DNA of 64,000 nucleotides from Pseudomonas ekonensis (GCF_019145435.1 NZ_JAHSTS010000001.1:696001-760000); one strand, 5' to 3'. Positions 15,468-24,534 are shown, numbered from the stretch's first letter. Notes: a model not told the origin generated them from the letters alone. Made by a program: numbers and translations.

Positions 15468-15512
15468 GCGGAAATCCGCTTGTTGTTCAGCGGGTGATGA
15501 GCGGAAATCCGC
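15468..15512. promoter_or_regulatory. Two palindromic upstream activator sites for the NtrC-type regulator
   Basis: GCGGAAATCCGC occurs at 15468-15479 and again at 15501-15512, each preceded by TGA. The centres are 33 bp apart (about three helical turns) and lie roughly 75 and 108 bp upstream of the predicted start, as expected for enhancer sites of a sigma-54 activator. Confidence 0.7.
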
Positions 15513-15552
15513 CTATCTGGTCTTGGGCATTGGCGGTGGTCGTACCGACCTC

Positions 15553-15758
15553 ATCGCGGGCAAGCCCGCTCCCACAATGTTTTGTGGTGCTCCCTCACTT
15601 TGCATTCAACCGAGAACTCTGTGGGAGCTGGCTTGCCAGCGATGGTGGCAGTCCAGGCGCCGCAGGACAGAAGCAAGACAGTTGTTCCCACAAGAACCTT
15701 GGTGGATGCAGAAATTGTGACCACTGCAAACCCCTGTGGGAGCGGGCTTGCCCGCGAT
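15553..15758. repeat. Cluster of three REP elements
   Basis: REPs at 15553-15576, 15620-15643 and 15735-15758 lie between the transporter promoter region and the end of the response-regulator gene. The first and last share the GGGCTTGCCCGC core; the middle one has the CTGGCTTGCCAG core. No gene is seen among them. Confidence 0.8.
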
Positions 15759-15781
15759 GAGGCCGGCGCAGTCGCCGGGCG

Positions 15782-17113
15782 TCAGCTGTCCTGCACAAAC
15801 ATCTCCCGGCTCAACCCGTGCCGCTGCATCTTTTCGTTGAAGGTGCGCCGCGGCAGCTGCAGTTCTTCGAGCACCGCCTTCACGTCGCCCTTGTGCCGGG
15901 TCAGGGCGATGCGCAGGCACTGGGCCTCGAACGCCTCTTGCTGCGCCGCCAGCGATTGCCCCGGGTCGATCCCCGGCACCGGTTCGTCCAGCCCCAGCAC
16001 CTGACGCTCGGCGACGTTGGCCAGTTCGCGCACGTTGCCCGGCCAGTCGTGGCTGAGCAGGTGGCTCAACTGGGCACCGCCCAGCGGCGGGAACGTGCGC
16101 CCGAGCCGTTCGGCGGCCTGGCGGGCGAAGGCGTCGAACAGCAACGGGATGTCTTCGCGGCGCTCGCGCAGGGGCGGCAGGCGCAGCTCGGCCACGTTCA
16201 GCCGATAGGCCAGGTCCTCGCGAAAGCGCCCGGCCCGGGCCTCGTCGAGCAGGTCGGGCTTGGTGGCGGCGACGATGCGCAGGTCCACGCGGATGCTCTG
16301 GTTCGAGCCCAGCCGCTCCAGCTTCTGCTCCTGGATCACCCGCAGCAGCTTCACCTGCTGGGCCAGGGGCATGCTTTCGATCTCGTCGAGGAACAGCGTG
16401 CCGCCGTCGGCGTATTCCAGCTTGCCGATGCGCTTGCCGGACGCCCCGGTGAACGCGCCGCTCTCATGGCCGAACAGTTCGGCCTCGAACAGCTGCTCCG
16501 GGATCGCCGCGCAGTTGAGCGCCACGAACGGTTTGTCTGCGCGCGGGCCGAAGTCGTGCAGGCAACGGGCGACCATTTCCTTGCCGCTGCCGGTCTCGCC
16601 GCGGATCAGCACGTTGACCGGCAGCGCGGCCAGGTCCAGCACCTGCCGGCGCAAGGTCTGCATGCCGCGGGACACGCCGAGCAGCGTGGCGTCGAGCCTG
16701 GCGCGGTTGTCGGCCTGTTCGTGCAGGGCGCGGTTCTCCAGCACCAGCCGGCGCTTGTCCAGCGCCCGGCGCAGGCTGCCGAGCAGGATCTCGGGGCTGA
16801 ACGGTTTTTCGAGGAAGTCGTAGGCGCCGTCGCGCATCGCTTCGACGGCCATCGGCACATCGCCGTGGCCGGTCAGCAGGATCACCGGCAGGTCGGCGTC
16901 CCGGCGCTGCACCTCGGCCAGCAGCTCCAGGCCGCTCTGGCCGGGCATGCGCACGTCGCTGAGAATCACCCCGGCGAAGTGCCGGGGCAGCGCCGCCAGG
17001 CAGTCTTCGGCGCGGCTGAACAGCTGCACCTCGAAACCCGACAGGCTCAGCCACTGCTCGACGGCGCTGCGGATGCTGCTTTCGTCATCGACCACCATCA
17101 CCGAGTTGAGCAT
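15782..17113 (-). CDS. Sigma-54-dependent response regulator (DctD/MifR-like)
   Basis: A 443-residue NtrC-family activator with three domains. The receiver (residues 5-120) has DD at 9-10, the phospho-acceptor Asp53 in LSDVRMPG and the KPF lysine near 105. The AAA+ domain (about 145-375) has Walker A GETGSGKE, the sigma-54 contact loop GAFTGA and Walker B TLFLDEIE. The C-terminal Fis-type helix-turn-helix is short (VLEELQLPRRTFNEKMQRHG). Its start codon overlaps the stop of the sensor-kinase gene, so the pair is coupled. Its probable target is the transporter gene downstream, which has a sigma-54 promoter and paired palindromes. It could be named mifR by analogy; dctD-type is equally safe. 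Confidence 0.9.
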   Translation of the reverse strand: MLNSVMVVDDESSIRSAVEQWLSLSGFEVQLFSRAEDCLAALPRHFAGVILSDVRMPGQSGLELLAEVQRRDADLPVILLTGHGDVPMAVEAMRDGAYDFLEKPFSPEILLGSLRRALDKRRLVLENRALHEQADNRARLDATLLGVSRGMQTLRRQVLDLAALPVNVLIRGETGSGKEMVARCLHDFGPRADKPFVALNCAAIPEQLFEAELFGHESGAFTGASGKRIGKLEYADGGTLFLDEIESMPLAQQVKLLRVIQEQKLERLGSNQSIRVDLRIVAATKPDLLDEARAGRFREDLAYRLNVAELRLPPLRERREDIPLLFDAFARQAAERLGRTFPPLGGAQLSHLLSHDWPGNVRELANVAERQVLGLDEPVPGIDPGQSLAAQQEAFEAQCLRIALTRHKGDVKAVLEELQLPRRTFNEKMQRHGLSREMFVQDS

Positions 17114-18918
17114 CAGATGTGCGCCTCCAGATCGATCGGCAAGGTCAGGGTGAACACCGCGCCGCCTTCGCCGTTCTCGGCGCTCAGGCGCCCGCCGGAC
17201 TCGTGGGCGATGGCGAACGACACCGCCAGCCCCAGGCCCAGGCCGTCGCCCACGGGCTTGGTGGTGAAGAACGGGTCGAACACCTGGCCCAGGTGCTCTT
17301 CGGCGATGCCGCCGCCGCTGTCGCTGACGCTCAGGTGCCACAGCTGCTGGTCGGCCTCCAGACGGATCAGCAGGCGCTTGCACGGTTTGCCGTGCATGGC
17401 GTCCAGGGCGTTGCGCAGCAGGTTGATCAGCACCTGCTCCAGGCGGATCGCATCGCCGCGCACCCACGCCGGGCGGGTCAGGTGCAGCACCAGGCTGACC
17501 TGCTCGTCGCGCAGGCGGGTGTCGAGCAACTGCAGGGCCTGGTCGACCACCGTCGCCAGGTCCAGCCGTTCGCGCAGGCCGCTGGGGCTCTTGCGGGCGA
17601 AGGTCTTCAGGTGGCCGGTGAGGGCGGCCATGCGGGTGAGCATGTCGTCCACCGGCTTGAGCGCCTTGTAGGCTTCATCGACGCGGCCATGGTCGAGCAG
17701 CAGGCGCAGGGTGGCCAGCTGCATGCGCTGGGCGGTCAATGGCTGATTGATCTCGTGGGCCAGCGCGGCGGACATCTGCCCCAGCGCCGCCAGTTTGGCC
17801 GACTGCACCAGGCCGTCCTGGGCGGTGCGCAGCTCGCGGGTGCGTTCTTCCACCAGCCGCTTGAGCTCGGCGCGGCTGCGCTGGCGCATCTTGCCCAGGC
17901 GCCAGCGCTGGTTGAGGAACAGCAGCAGGAACACCAGCGCCAGCCACACCCCGGCGGCGGCGAGCCCGGCGTTGCGCAGGTCCTCGAACGCCACCTGCGG
18001 GCGGCGCAGCAGGTGCAGCGTCCAGCCTTCGGCGGTCAGCGGCAGGGATTCCCACAGGTAGTCGGCGGTGCCCTGGGGGCCTTCGACCCGGCGCAGGTCG
18101 CTGGTGTCGTCGAAGCGGCGCAGCGACAGGTGCGTGAGCGGCACCAGCGCCTGTTTGTCGTATTGGCGCGTGGCCTTGATGTCCGCCAGGTCGGCGGCGT
18201 CCAGCGGCCGCAGCGCGCGGTAGCGCCAGCCCGGCTGGTTGGCGATGAAGATGATGCCCCGCGCATCGCTGACCAACAGGGTGTCGCTGCCCTGGCTCCA
18301 TTCGCGTTCGAGTTCGGGGAATTCGAGCTTGACCACCATCGCCCCGAGGAACTCGTCCTGATCGCCGAGCACGGCGCTGGAGAGGAAGTAGCCGGGGATC
18401 CCGCTGGTCACGCCCACGGCGTAGAAGCGTCCGCTGCCCTGGGTGCGGGTCTGGCTGAAGTACGGGCGGAACCCGTAGTTGTGGCCGACGTAGCTGCTGG
18501 GCAGGCGCCAGTTGCTGGCGGCCACGGCCAGGCCGCTATGGTCGAGCAGTTCGAGGGTCGAGGACTGCGCCGCGCCGTTGATCTTCTCCAGCTTCAGGTT
18601 GAGCGCCGCCTGCTGCTCGGCGCCCACCGGTCCGGCCAGGGCCGCGCGCAGCTGCGGGTCGAGCGCCAGCACGGCGGGCAGGGCGCGGTAGCGGTCGATC
18701 AGGGTGTGCAGCGAATTGGCGTACAGCGCCAGTTGCTGGCTGGCGCGGGCCGCGTCCTCCTCCAGGGCCTGGCGTTCGGCGTGGCGGATCGCCAGGGTCG
18801 CGGCCAGGACGGCGCCGGCGATGATCAGCAGGGTGTACAGCGACAGACGCAGGGTACGGGAAGTCGGCAGCATGCTGGGGCGAACGGATGGGGGACGGGC
18901 GGGCACGATAGCATGCAC
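17113..18918 (-). CDS. Membrane sensor histidine kinase (DctB/MifS-like)
   Basis: A 601-residue kinase. A first membrane helix (LYTLLIIAGAVLAATLAI, about residues 26-44) precedes a large periplasmic double-PAS-type sensor containing SSYVGHNYGFRPYFSQT, found in dicarboxylate sensors. A second helix (AAGVWLALVFLLLFLN) follows, then the phospho-acceptor histidine in SAALAHEINQPL and the ATPase domain with N-box NLLRNALDA and G-boxes DSGGGI and GDGLGLGL. An ATG 45 bases downstream (MLPTSRTLRLS) is an equally possible start, since neither has a strong ribosome-binding site. It lies 29 bases after the last Tc toxin gene on the same strand but belongs functionally with the transporter system. Confidence 0.9.
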   Translation of the reverse strand: MHAIVPARPPSVRPSMLPTSRTLRLSLYTLLIIAGAVLAATLAIRHAERQALEEDAARASQQLALYANSLHTLIDRYRALPAVLALDPQLRAALAGPVGAEQQAALNLKLEKINGAAQSSTLELLDHSGLAVAASNWRLPSSYVGHNYGFRPYFSQTRTQGSGRFYAVGVTSGIPGYFLSSAVLGDQDEFLGAMVVKLEFPELEREWSQGSDTLLVSDARGIIFIANQPGWRYRALRPLDAADLADIKATRQYDKQALVPLTHLSLRRFDDTSDLRRVEGPQGTADYLWESLPLTAEGWTLHLLRRPQVAFEDLRNAGLAAAGVWLALVFLLLFLNQRWRLGKMRQRSRAELKRLVEERTRELRTAQDGLVQSAKLAALGQMSAALAHEINQPLTAQRMQLATLRLLLDHGRVDEAYKALKPVDDMLTRMAALTGHLKTFARKSPSGLRERLDLATVVDQALQLLDTRLRDEQVSLVLHLTRPAWVRGDAIRLEQVLINLLRNALDAMHGKPCKRLLIRLEADQQLWHLSVSDSGGGIAEEHLGQVFDPFFTTKPVGDGLGLGLAVSFAIAHESGGRLSAENGEGGAVFTLTLPIDLEAHI

Positions 18919-18947
18919 GCCCGCAGACTGCGTATTGCCCGGCGGCC

Positions 18948-21593
18948 TCAGGCATAGGATTCATTAGCGTGTTGCGCAGATTGCCGGCGCGCTCTGGTTC
19001 TGGGTTTGGGGATCGGCTTCTCGACAGGAGGGTCGATGATGGTATTCCCCAGCCCAGGAAGGCGCTCTGTGACACTTTCAACTGCGCTTGGGGCGTTTGT
19101 CGCCTTGAGCAACTGGTCGATGGCTTTGAAGGGTTCGTTGCCGGAGCCGATCAATTCCATGTACTGACTGAGTTGCTCCACGGAGAATCGGGACAGCTCC
19201 TCATCAAGTCTCTTCTGCAGCGCCTGAGGATAGGCGTCGATGAGCTCTTTGGCGTCTATCACCCTCTTCAGCAATGCGTTGCCGCCATTGAGCAGATCAC
19301 GCGTCCCCTCCACGATGCCATGCGTCGTATCGATAACGTTGGCCAAACCCGCTTTGAGTTCCTGGGTACGTAACGTTTGCGCAAGCTTCAGACCTTTCTT
19401 CAGGAAGTAGTAACGCACCAGCGGAAAGATGACCGCGCCGGCAACGGCTCCCGCAACCGTGCCGATCAGGTTACCGATGCCGGGCACGGCGGTGCCTATG
19501 AGCCCACCGACGCCTGCACCTTTGACCGCGCCATAGACGGTGGATTTGATTCCTCCGGCGGACTTGAGGAACCTGCCGAACGTCATGTCCTTGCGAGCCT
19601 GTTCCGGGTCGGCGTCTTCATTGACGAGCCCATCGAATTCTGTCGCCAAGTTATGCAGCTGCTCTACCGATGTTTTCGCCTTGCCGAGTATTCCGAGAAA
19701 ATCCTTCGCCAGACTGAAAACGACTTTCATGTGGCCTGTCTGGTCGACATGCACAATGGGGTTGTTCCCCACAAAGGCATACAGATTCAACCCGTCCACA
19801 TCCCCTGCCGGATCGGCGCTGACCCATCGTTGCAGCCAGGGTGCGTAGTAGCGGGCGCCGTAGTAGTACAGGCCGCTGGCATCCATCTCCTGTCCCGAAT
19901 GGCGCACGGTCTTGTAGTCGGTTTCCAGTGCGGAGCGGGCTGTCATCCACGCGGTGGCGCCAAACGGGTAGTAGCCTTCGTGGTTGATCCGTTGCGCATG
20001 CCTGTCCAGTTCCATCAGGCATGAGCCCAAGTGGTCTTGCAGGGTGTAACGCAATTGGTCGGGCTCGACGCCCGGCGGCTGTCCCGCCTCCCAGTGCAGG
20101 CAACGCACGCCGGCGGGGAGCATGATGACGTGCAGCCGTTCGCCGTTGTCCTTGCTGCGGATCTCCAGCCCCGGCAGGTAAAGCACTTCGTGGCAGTGGC
20201 TGGCCGAGACCGAATGGGTTTGGAGGCGCTTGCAGACCCGCGAACCCTGGCTGTAAAGGTAATGTTCGACGTCATCCGGGCCGTCGTCACGTTGCACAAA
20301 GGTCACCGACGCCAACTGGTTTCGGCTGTCCCACCGCAGCGGTTGGCCCGGCTGCAAGTCCTGCCGGTTCCCGGCGCGATCGAACAGGGTGTCGAACGCC
20401 GGTTGCGGATCGCCTTCGGCCCAGCGCACACCGCGGTTACTGGCCGGGTCGATGAACATCCGGCGGGTGTAGGTGTTGCCGTCGCGCTGGTGCCGCAAGG
20501 CGATCAGGTTGCCGCCGCGGTCGTAGTCGTAGGTCTGGATGTAGTTGCGCCGGTCGGCGGGGTTGCCGGGCTGCGGCCGGCCGGGGGTATCCGTCGGTGG
20601 CGCATCGTCATGGCCGGTGGCGCTGCGCAGCCGATTGAGGGTGTCATAGGTGAAGAGGCGCTGGCCGTCGATGCGCTGGTTGGCAAAGAAGCGCGGGTCG
20701 AAGGCGTGGTCGACAATCCGGGTGATGTTGCCTTGCGCGTCGTACTCGTAGCCGAAGTCTTGAAGGGGCGGTTGGACGTTGTTCTGCGTGTGCTGGCGGT
20801 GCAGGCGTCCGTTGGCCGGATCGTAGCTCCAGCGGCTGGTCACGCCGTTGCCGGCCAACATCTCGATGGTTTCCCCGGCGGCGTTGTAGTGCGCCTGTTT
20901 CAGTACCGTTTGCCAGACGTCTTGATCCTTGAGCTGCAAATGCACTTGCTTGAGCTGGCCGGCGATGTCGTAGGCGTAACGTTGCCGGTGCCCCCCGGCG
21001 TCGGTCTGTTCCAGTGCCGTGCCGGAAGGGCCGAAGCGGCGGCGGCTGACGAATGCCCGTTTGTCGCGCAAGATGCGGGTTTCGTGCAGTGCCTGGCCGG
21101 TCAGGGCGACCCCGTGAACTTCCAGCAGCCCCGAGGCATCCTTCAGTGCGATCATCTGCCCGCGCAGATTGTGGCCGGGGTCGGCCCCAGCGTCACCGTA
21201 GACGAAGGTTTCGAAGTCAGGCGTGGCGTTTTCCCCAACGGTCACCACCCGCAACCGGCCGTCATAACGCGATTGCCGCCGATTGCCCCGTGCGTCCCAA
21301 CGCTGCAACGCCTCACCGGCAGGGCCGACCAGGCTCACCTGCCAGCCTGCGTCGACGCTGTCGATCTTGAGCGGCGCACCGGCCAGGTTGTAGCGCGTGG
21401 CGACACCGGGCCGGGACAAACGTGGATCCCACTGCGCCATCAGACGCCCGGCGACGTCCAACTGGTGACGTGAGACCAGTGCCGTCACCTCGTCGCCGAC
21501 CCGGACACGCAGATAGTCCACCTGCCTGATGACCTGTGCGCGAGGATCAAGGCACTTCAGGGTCGGGGTGTGGTGGTGTAGGGATGAGGTCAT
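18948..21593 (-). CDS. TcC-type RHS toxin-complex protein 1, unknown C-terminal tip
   Basis: An 881-residue TcC protein. Residues 1-614 form the RHS/YD-repeat shell, with many YD and DxxGN repeats, ending in the core GLYYYGARYYAPWLQRWVSA then DPAGDVDGLNLYAFVGNNP, where TcC proteins self-cleave. The remaining 268 residues are the variable tip, which the TcB-TcC cocoon would hold and the TcA channel deliver into a eukaryotic cell. This tip has a long glycine-zipper hydrophobic stretch (GVGGLIGTAVPGIGNLIGTV and on) followed by helices and a basic proline-rich end (PIPKPRTRARR). I do not recognise its activity, and no ADP-ribosyltransferase motif is seen. It has a good GAGGG ribosome-binding site and is the last of three tcC genes. 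Confidence 0.88.
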   Translation of the reverse strand: MTSSLHHHTPTLKCLDPRAQVIRQVDYLRVRVGDEVTALVSRHQLDVAGRLMAQWDPRLSRPGVATRYNLAGAPLKIDSVDAGWQVSLVGPAGEALQRWDARGNRRQSRYDGRLRVVTVGENATPDFETFVYGDAGADPGHNLRGQMIALKDASGLLEVHGVALTGQALHETRILRDKRAFVSRRRFGPSGTALEQTDAGGHRQRYAYDIAGQLKQVHLQLKDQDVWQTVLKQAHYNAAGETIEMLAGNGVTSRWSYDPANGRLHRQHTQNNVQPPLQDFGYEYDAQGNITRIVDHAFDPRFFANQRIDGQRLFTYDTLNRLRSATGHDDAPPTDTPGRPQPGNPADRRNYIQTYDYDRGGNLIALRHQRDGNTYTRRMFIDPASNRGVRWAEGDPQPAFDTLFDRAGNRQDLQPGQPLRWDSRNQLASVTFVQRDDGPDDVEHYLYSQGSRVCKRLQTHSVSASHCHEVLYLPGLEIRSKDNGERLHVIMLPAGVRCLHWEAGQPPGVEPDQLRYTLQDHLGSCLMELDRHAQRINHEGYYPFGATAWMTARSALETDYKTVRHSGQEMDASGLYYYGARYYAPWLQRWVSADPAGDVDGLNLYAFVGNNPIVHVDQTGHMKVVFSLAKDFLGILGKAKTSVEQLHNLATEFDGLVNEDADPEQARKDMTFGRFLKSAGGIKSTVYGAVKGAGVGGLIGTAVPGIGNLIGTVAGAVAGAVIFPLVRYYFLKKGLKLAQTLRTQELKAGLANVIDTTHGIVEGTRDLLNGGNALLKRVIDAKELIDAYPQALQKRLDEELSRFSVEQLSQYMELIGSGNEPFKAIDQLLKATNAPSAVESVTERLPGLGNTIIDPPVEKPIPKPRTRARRQSAQHANESYA

Positions 21594-21626
21594 GTTGACG
21601 CCCTCTGTTCTCGGTGAGCCGGTGGC

Positions 21627-24386
21627 TCACGCGGCGAGCTGCTTTTCCAGCAGATATTGAGAAACGCGAGACAGCAGGTTCCTTGAGTGGCTGATGGCGC
21701 TTCGGGCAATCTTCAGGTTTTCCTCGATGGACGTTTGTTCGTTGACCAGTGTCATCGACAGGCCGCTCGTACCTTTCGACTGCGCATTTTCCGCGCTTGC
21801 ATGGGCCAATGTCTTGAAGCTCTCCAGGGTTCGGGCTTCTTCGCGATCGAGAAAGGTCGTCAGTTCATCAAGCCGCAGAGTGATCTGATCCAGATCGCCT
21901 TGGCCCCAGGATCCGTTGAGTGCTTCGGTCAACTGACTCATCTGGCGTGCAATGTTCAGAGCTTGTTTCAGGTAAGGAATCTTCAGGTGCTTGCCGATCA
22001 CCCTGGCCGTCGTTTCGATGCCTGCTTTCACCAGCCCCTGAGACGTTTGCGGATTGAAACTGCCGACAATGGCCTGCAACGAATAGGGAGAGGCGGCGAC
22101 TTTCTTCTGCAATGCCTTGACGGAGAGCGTGGCCGGGTCAGGCATGATCGAGTAGCCCAGACCGGTTTTCTCACCGAACTGATCCATGCCCTTGACCACG
22201 ACATCGGCCACCACTATTCCGCCGACGGCGGCCGTTATCGGAGTCACCACCGGCGCTGCCGGGCCGGTCAGGCCGCCTAACGCCGCGCCGCCGGCTGCAC
22301 CCGCCGCTCCGGCCTTGATGGCGACCGCAAACGTTGCCACGGAGAATGCCAGTTTCTTTGCGGCGGTCTTGTAGATGTCACGCTTGCGGGTGAGGTTGTA
22401 GAGCTGGTAGTTAAGTTTCTTCAGTTCGCTGTTCGTGAGATTCAGCACGCTGGAAAACTCGTCGATCCGCTGCCGTGCCTGACTTTCCTCCAGCCCGGTG
22501 CCACCGACGTCGATGTAGCGAATAGGGTTGTTGTTGACCATCGCATAGAGGTTCAACCCATCCACATCCCCTGCCGGATCGGCGCTGACCCATCGTTGCA
22601 GCCAGGGCGCGTAGTAGCGGGCTCCGTAGTGGTAAAGGCCGCTGGCATCCATTTCCTGTCCCGAATGGCGCACGGTCTTGTAGCTGGCCTCCAGCAGTGA
22701 TTGGGCCCCCCACCATGCGGTGCCGCCGAAGGCGTAGTAGTGCTCCAGGGAGATGACGCCGGCCTTGCGGTCGAGCTCCAGCGAACAGGAGCCCAGATGG
22801 TCGTCGAGGCTGTAGCGCAACTGGTCGGCTTCGATGTCGGCGGGTTTGCCGCTGAGCCAGTGCAGGCAGCGGGCGCCCGGCAGTTCGATGACGTGCAGCC
22901 GCTGGCCATCGCTGCGGGTATGGATCTGCAGGCCGGGCAGGTAGTGCACTTCGCGCCGGTGAGTCACTGATGGCGTGTGGCTCAGCCAGCACTTGTGGAT
23001 GCGCTCGCCCTGGCTGTAGCGGTAGGTTTCCTCGTCGTCGGGCAGGCCGTTGCTGTGACGCAGCAAGGTCACCCGCGTCAGTTGGTCGCGACTGTTCCAT
23101 TCCAGCGGCAGGGCACCGGGCTGGAGTTTCAATTGGTTGCCGTGGGCGTCGAAGTGTTCGGTGAACACCGGGTCGGGTTGGCCCGCTTTCTGGCGCACAC
23201 CGCGGTTGCTGCGGGCATCGATGACGGTCTGCCAGGTGAAGCTGTGGCCTTCGCGCACATGTTGCAGTTCGACCAGGTTGTTGCCGGCGTCGTAGCGGTA
23301 GTGCTCGGCGTAACCGAAACGCCGGCCGGGGTCGATGGGCTGGACCGGCTGCGGCAGGCCCGGTGACTGCTGAGGGATATCGCCCTCGAAACCACGGGTT
23401 TCGATCAGCCGATACAGCGAGTCGTAGACAAAATGGCGGTGCGGCTCCACACGCTGGTTGGCGAAATACACCGTGGCCTGGGTGTGGTCTTCGATGCGCA
23501 GGACATTGCCCGCCGGATCGTACAGGTAACGCAGATCCTGCAAAGGCCTTTCCTGATCCTTGCCGGCCAATTGGCGGATCAGGCGGCCGTCGGCCGCATC
23601 GTGGAACCATGTGCTCAGCACGCCGTTGCCGGCCAGTTGCTCCGTCAGTTGACCGGCGGCGTTGTATGCCCTGCGCCGCACCACCGGCTCCGACCCGTCG
23701 GCACCGGCCAGCCGCAGCGACACCCGGGCGAGTTGTCCGGCGATGTCGTAGTGCGATTCCTGCCGGTGCCCGCCGGCGTCGGTGACCAGCACCGCATTGC
23801 CTGACGGGTCGAACCTTCGGGTGGTGATGTAGGCGTCGGTTTCGCCGGCGAGACGGCGGGCCTCGTCGAGCGATTGGCCAAGCAGGCCGTACTGGCTGAA
23901 CATGATCGTGCCGGACGGGTCGAGCACGCCGGTCAGTTGACCCCGCAGGTTGTGCCTGGCATCGGCGCCGCTGTCGGCGTAGGTGTACCGCTCGACGGCA
24001 TCCTGCTGATTTTCGGCGACGGCAATCACCCGCAGCATGGGGTCGTGACGGTAGCGCCAATGGTTGCCGCGCTGATCCCAGCGCTGCTGCGTTTCGTTGG
24101 CCGGCCCCGGCAGGCTGAGACGGCGGCCGGCATCGACGCTGTCGATCCGGATCGGTTCGCCGCCCAGTGTGCGGACGGTGACGAGATTGGGTCGATGGCC
24201 GTCGGCGAACAGGCGCGGATCCGATTGCCCGCTCAAGCGGCCGGCCAGGTCGTAGGACTGGCGAGTGATGAGCGATTGCGCCACGTCGCCTGCGGACTTT
24301 CGCCAGTAAGCCACTTCACGCACGGCCAGTCCGCGGCTGTCCTGCACCGTAAGCGAGGGCGTTCGCCGATGGACCGAGCTAGCCAT
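21627..24386 (-). CDS. TcC-type RHS toxin-complex protein 2, unknown C-terminal tip
   Basis: A 919-residue TcC protein. The RHS core ends in GLYHYGARYYAPWLQRWVSA followed by DPAGDVDGLNLYAMVNNNP near residue 621. The 298-residue tip after it starts with a helical segment, then a glycine/alanine-rich hydrophobic stretch (AGAAGAAGGAALGGLTGPAA...) and a long helical C-terminus rich in Glu, Lys and Leu. The tip is unlike those of the two neighbours and I cannot assign a function. The start is taken at MASSVHRRTP, which aligns with the beginnings of the other two proteins; an in-frame TTG nine codons upstream is rejected. No strong Shine-Dalgarno is visible. A tip remnant from another gene reads into its start. 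Confidence 0.87.
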   Translation of the reverse strand: MASSVHRRTPSLTVQDSRGLAVREVAYWRKSAGDVAQSLITRQSYDLAGRLSGQSDPRLFADGHRPNLVTVRTLGGEPIRIDSVDAGRRLSLPGPANETQQRWDQRGNHWRYRHDPMLRVIAVAENQQDAVERYTYADSGADARHNLRGQLTGVLDPSGTIMFSQYGLLGQSLDEARRLAGETDAYITTRRFDPSGNAVLVTDAGGHRQESHYDIAGQLARVSLRLAGADGSEPVVRRRAYNAAGQLTEQLAGNGVLSTWFHDAADGRLIRQLAGKDQERPLQDLRYLYDPAGNVLRIEDHTQATVYFANQRVEPHRHFVYDSLYRLIETRGFEGDIPQQSPGLPQPVQPIDPGRRFGYAEHYRYDAGNNLVELQHVREGHSFTWQTVIDARSNRGVRQKAGQPDPVFTEHFDAHGNQLKLQPGALPLEWNSRDQLTRVTLLRHSNGLPDDEETYRYSQGERIHKCWLSHTPSVTHRREVHYLPGLQIHTRSDGQRLHVIELPGARCLHWLSGKPADIEADQLRYSLDDHLGSCSLELDRKAGVISLEHYYAFGGTAWWGAQSLLEASYKTVRHSGQEMDASGLYHYGARYYAPWLQRWVSADPAGDVDGLNLYAMVNNNPIRYIDVGGTGLEESQARQRIDEFSSVLNLTNSELKKLNYQLYNLTRKRDIYKTAAKKLAFSVATFAVAIKAGAAGAAGGAALGGLTGPAAPVVTPITAAVGGIVVADVVVKGMDQFGEKTGLGYSIMPDPATLSVKALQKKVAASPYSLQAIVGSFNPQTSQGLVKAGIETTARVIGKHLKIPYLKQALNIARQMSQLTEALNGSWGQGDLDQITLRLDELTTFLDREEARTLESFKTLAHASAENAQSKGTSGLSMTLVNEQTSIEENLKIARSAISHSRNLLSRVSQYLLEKQLAA

Positions 24387-24534
24387 TATGTATTTGTCCA
24401 CCACCGGCTTCAAAGGCCGCTTCGACCCTGGCCGAGCGTGTTTCGATGGCGTCCTGCCAATCGGTGAGCAGTGTCTCGATCTTTCGGATCTTCATCGGCG
24501 TCAGTCCGTTCTTGATGTCTTCGGCAAGGGTGGC
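24379..24534 (-). pseudogene. Remnant of a TcC C-terminal tip (orphan)
   Basis: In the gap between tcC-3 and tcC-2 an open stretch of about 51 codons encodes a sequence similar to the tip of TcC-3. Over 23 aligned residues 14 are identical (pattern AEDI, N, LTP, KI, KI, then L and W). It has no RHS core, no credible start of its own, and its stop lies just past the tcC-2 start codon. It looks like the leftover end of a displaced tip, as seen for orphan tips downstream of rhs genes. Confidence 0.65.
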
